From positions 1-64,000 of the forward strand of contig JADFHN010000011.1 of assembly GCA_022567155.1 (NCBI GenBank): 64,000 nt of DNA. The letters run 5' to 3'. Below, piece by piece: positions 61,603-64,000 of the stretch; positions within the stretch are counted from its first letter, which is position 1, and every line of letters begins with the position of its first letter. The position numbers and the translations under genes were made by a program. The stretch comes from Bacteroidota bacterium. GTDB lineage: Bacteria; Bacteroidota; Bacteroidia; Cytophagales; Cyclobacteriaceae. A model generated the notes under the pieces. The model worked only from the letters and a program-made list of their open reading frames with translations, was not told the origin of the DNA and did not search any database.

Positions 61603-62766
61603 ATGAGCGACAGATATATGCAGCGTGGCGTTTCCGCTTCCAAAGAAGACGTACACAACGCCATCCGCTATATAGACAAAGGATTATACCCGAATGCTTT
61701 CTGCAAAATCACCGAAGACTATCTTGGAAGTGATCCTGATTATTGCAATATCATGCATGCCGACGGCGCTGGTACCAAGTCATCACTGGCTTACCTCTAC
61801 TGGAAAGAAACAGGTGATCTGAGTGTGTGGAAGGGCATCGCACAGGATGCCGTGATCATGAACATCGATGATCTGCTTTGTGTTGGAGCTACCGATAATA
61901 TCCTTCTTTCGTCCACCATCGGACGTAACAAGACACTGATACCCGGAGAAGTGATTGCATCGATCATTAACGGCACTGAAGATGTGCTGGAGATGCTCCG
62001 TAACTATGGCATTAACGTGACAAGTACCGGAGGTGAAACGGCTGATCTGGGTGACCTGGTACGAACGATTGTGGTAGACAGTACCGTAACAGCACGCTTG
62101 CCGCGACATAAAGTTATTGAAAATCGGATCATGCCTGGTGATGTGATCGTTGGCCTGGCTTCATTCGGTCAGGCAAGCTACGAAACAGCATACAACGGAG
62201 GCATTGGCAGCAATGGCCTGACTTCGGCACGGCACGATCTGTTCAGCAAATCGTATGCACAAAAATATCCCGAAACCTTCGACTCCGCTATACCTGGAGA
62301 ATTAGTTTACTCAGGCTCATATTTGGTTACAGACTCTGTGAAGGGTACTTCATTGAATATGGGTAAACTTGTACTCTCCCCAACGCGAACCTATGCACCG
62401 GTGATTGCGGAGATACTAAGGTCCTACCGGGAGGAAATCAATGGCATAATCCATTGCAGTGGAGGGGCACAAACCAAGGTTTTGCATTTTATCGATAACC
62501 TTCATGTGATCAAAAACAGCTTGTTTGACATCCCGCCGCTCTTCAGAATAATACGTGAAGAAAGCGGTACTGCCTGGCGTGAAATGTACGAAGTATTCAA
62601 TATGGGACACCGGATGGAGCTATACACTTCGGAAGACATGGCCGATGATATTATTGAAATTTCAAATGCATTTAATATTGATGCCAAAGTGATCGGCTAT
62701 GTAGAAACATCAGATAAATCCCGTGTGACCATCAAAAGCCTTCACGGGGAGTTCGTGTATGAATGA
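61603..62766 (+). CDS. purM: Phosphoribosylformylglycinamidine cyclo-ligase
   Basis: PurM closes the imidazole ring in purine synthesis to make AIR. The 387-residue protein starts MSDRYMQRGVSASKEDVHNA and has MHADGAGTKSSLAYLYW, DDLLCVGATDNILLSSTIGR, STGGETADLGDLVRT, and GGAQTKVLHF. Length and wording are typical of the Bacteroidetes variant. It converges with the cystathionine synthase gene with two bases between stops. A -7 box precedes it. Confidence 0.96.
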   Translation: MSDRYMQRGVSASKEDVHNAIRYIDKGLYPNAFCKITEDYLGSDPDYCNIMHADGAGTKSSLAYLYWKETGDLSVWKGIAQDAVIMNIDDLLCVGATDNILLSSTIGRNKTLIPGEVIASIINGTEDVLEMLRNYGINVTSTGGETADLGDLVRTIVVDSTVTARLPRHKVIENRIMPGDVIVGLASFGQASYETAYNGGIGSNGLTSARHDLFSKSYAQKYPETFDSAIPGELVYSGSYLVTDSVKGTSLNMGKLVLSPTRTYAPVIAEILRSYREEINGIIHCSGGAQTKVLHFIDNLHVIKNSLFDIPPLFRIIREESGTAWREMYEVFNMGHRMELYTSEDMADDIIEISNAFNIDAKVIGYVETSDKSRVTIKSLHGEFVYE

Positions 62767-62768
62767 TT

Positions 62769-63911
62769 TTATGCTGATTGTAAGGCTGCTCCCAGCGCCT
62801 GATTAATATCTTTCTTCAAATCTTCCACATCTTCTATCCCTACTGATAGCCTAAGCAATTGATCGCTGATACCGACTTCATTTCGCTGTTGAGGAGTCAT
62901 TTTGGCATGCGATGTTCTGGAAGGCGATGATATTATGGTTTCCACTCCGCCAAGGCTTATGGCCGAATGAATGACTTTTAGTTTTTTTAAAAACCGGTCC
63001 GTTTCGTCTGCCAGCAGATCAACCTCAAACGACAACATGCCGCCGAAACCGTTCATTTGATTTTTTGCGATTTTATGTCCGTTATGTGATGTTAACCCCG
63101 GATAGTTTACGCGTTTTATCAGCGGATGGTTTACAAGGTATTCTGACAGTTCCATGGCATTTTGATTCTGTTTTTCTACCCTGATGGCCAGCGTTTTCAG
63201 GCTCCTTTCCAGCAAATAGCATGTTTGGGCATTGATGCTTCCTCCGAAGTGGATAGCCGTGTTCCAGAATTTTTCTACGAGCGCTTTGTTTGAAATTATA
63301 GCACCGCAAATGATGTCACTATGGCCGCCGAGGTATTTGGTGCCCGAATGAATAACTACATCTATACCCATATCCAGTGGATTCTGGTTTATAGGCGAAG
63401 CAAACGTGTTATCAATCACAGTTACTACGCCTTTTTCTTTTGCCACCCGGGCTACCATTCTGATATCCGTTATGTTTATTAGCGGATTCGATGGAGTTTC
63501 GAAATAGATAAGTTTGGTGTTGTCTTTAGTTGCCGACCGGATTGAATCTTCTGAAGCGTCAGAAAAGGAATAGCTAATTCCGTAACGTTCCATTTCATTG
63601 ACGACAGCATGGTACGTGCCCCCGTACAGGTTTTTCTCGAAAACAGCATGGTCACCATTTTGCAGCAAGGCAAATAGTACCGTTGTGATGGCAGACATAC
63701 CGGAACTGGTTACCAAGCCGTCTCCGCCGTGTTCAAGAGCACAAAGCTTTTTAACCACTGCTTTTTGATTGGGTGTGTTGAAATATCTTGGATAGGCCAG
63801 AATATCGGTATCAATATAATCGAAAGAAGTGCTGGGATAAACCGGCGTTACCATCCCTTTTGTTGACGTATCGAAAATTTTACCGGCATGTACACAATCA
63901 GTAGATTTCAT
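62769..63911 (-). CDS. Cystathionine gamma-synthase/lyase family PLP enzyme
   Basis: A 380-residue PLP enzyme of the Cys/Met metabolism class. The N-terminal PVYPSTSF and YPRYFNTPNQKAVVKKLCALE are typical, the PLP lysine lies in HSGTKYLGGHSD, and GGMLSFEVD and LGGVETIISSPSRTSHAKM close the active site. It could be cystathionine gamma-synthase, gamma-lyase or methionine gamma-lyase; sequence alone does not separate them. An adjacent 25-codon partial frame ends 12 bp upstream. It ends two bases from purM on the opposite strand. Confidence 0.93.
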   Translation of the reverse strand: MKSTDCVHAGKIFDTSTKGMVTPVYPSTSFDYIDTDILAYPRYFNTPNQKAVVKKLCALEHGGDGLVTSSGMSAITTVLFALLQNGDHAVFEKNLYGGTYHAVVNEMERYGISYSFSDASEDSIRSATKDNTKLIYFETPSNPLINITDIRMVARVAKEKGVVTVIDNTFASPINQNPLDMGIDVVIHSGTKYLGGHSDIICGAIISNKALVEKFWNTAIHFGGSINAQTCYLLERSLKTLAIRVEKQNQNAMELSEYLVNHPLIKRVNYPGLTSHNGHKIAKNQMNGFGGMLSFEVDLLADETDRFLKKLKVIHSAISLGGVETIISSPSRTSHAKMTPQQRNEVGISDQLLRLSVGIEDVEDLKKDINQALGAALQSA

Positions 63912-63923
63912 ATTTCAGTAATT

Positions 63924-64000
63924 TTATTTCCATTCAATAACATTCGAATTTTCCCTTTCTGAAATTTCAACAGGAATAGCATCTTTTATCACGTTAAACA
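63924..64000 (-). CDS. C-terminal end of an unidentified gene (partial)
   Basis: The last 24 codons of an open frame entering from the right edge on the minus strand, reading FNVIKDAIPVEI then SERENSNVIEWK and a TAA stop. It is 12 bp upstream of the cystathionine enzyme start, so the two may be co-transcribed. Too little is present to name a family. Confidence 0.5.
   Translation of the reverse strand, partial: FNVIKDAIPVEISERENSNVIEWK

Overview
The window looks like a chromosomal stretch of a Bacteroidota bacterium, most likely from the Cytophagales or a relative. The support is a cdsA/DUF2007/CPBP gene group, a pdxJ / YqeY / CvpA / CBS / nadK / DUF6089 / uppS / bamA / skp-skp cluster, a PorE-like OmpA protein (type IX secretion class), a BatD-like protein, a Bacteroidetes-type PurM, and repeated upstream -7 boxes of the form TAnnTTTG. 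Base composition is moderate and even. There is no intact insertion sequence, prophage or CRISPR array. Nearly everything is housekeeping, so the unusual material is mostly in the intergenic DNA and in some small or decayed genes.

Region by region: 1-5.1 kb holds the C-terminal end of nrdA facing a minus-strand run apbE / methyltransferase / ZIP metal transporter / acs / small membrane protein. 5.2-12.4 kb holds ruvB-queG, a 65-residue gene with its own terminator, batD-aroC-symporter, and an Nfu-type Fe-S scaffold gene. 12.8-18.8 kb holds dusB-eamA (minus), CPBP protease-DUF2007-cdsA, glutamate dehydrogenase and psd. 18.8-29.0 kb holds free-methionine-sulfoxide reductase, a small lipoprotein, ribD, prmC, an amidase lipoprotein, a Gfo/Idh/MocA oxidoreductase, two paralogous membrane-anchored hydrolases and a long-chain acyl-CoA ligase. 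29.2-33.2 kb is a vitamin-uptake locus: a TonB-dependent receptor directly behind a clear TPP riboswitch, with a PnuC-family transporter and a NadR-like kinase on the same strand upstream. 33.3-38.9 kb holds an amine oxidase-like lipoprotein, metK, an RsmI-like methylase, DUF2905, a hydrolase and pdxJ. 38.9-48.8 kb is the long plus-strand envelope and cofactor cluster. 49.3-53.8 kb holds DUF4286, Spy-like proteins, an anti-sigma-like gene with no adjacent sigma factor, and an isoaspartyl peptidase. 53.9-64 kb holds a DksA-like protein, scpB, an rRNA pseudouridine synthase, tRNA-Phe, a two-gene Fe-S oxidoreductase, the PorE-like protein, purM and a cystathionine synthase/lyase.

The intergenic DNA carries several families of small palindromic repeats. 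One MITE-like family is present twice in opposite orientations (23740-23882 and 58537-58663) with insertion-sequence-like ends. Another repeat pair lies at 7201-7367 and 52323-52398. There is a 160-bp hairpin element at 21071-21232, a 390-bp segment with inverted ends at 55870-56260, and AT-rich ATAAATATCC clusters at 26 kb and 52 kb. I see no fully new multi-gene system. The strongest non-routine signals are the riboswitch-controlled uptake locus, the repeat families, the sigma-less anti-sigma/Spy operon, and the decayed 5' end of the 49.6-kb gene.
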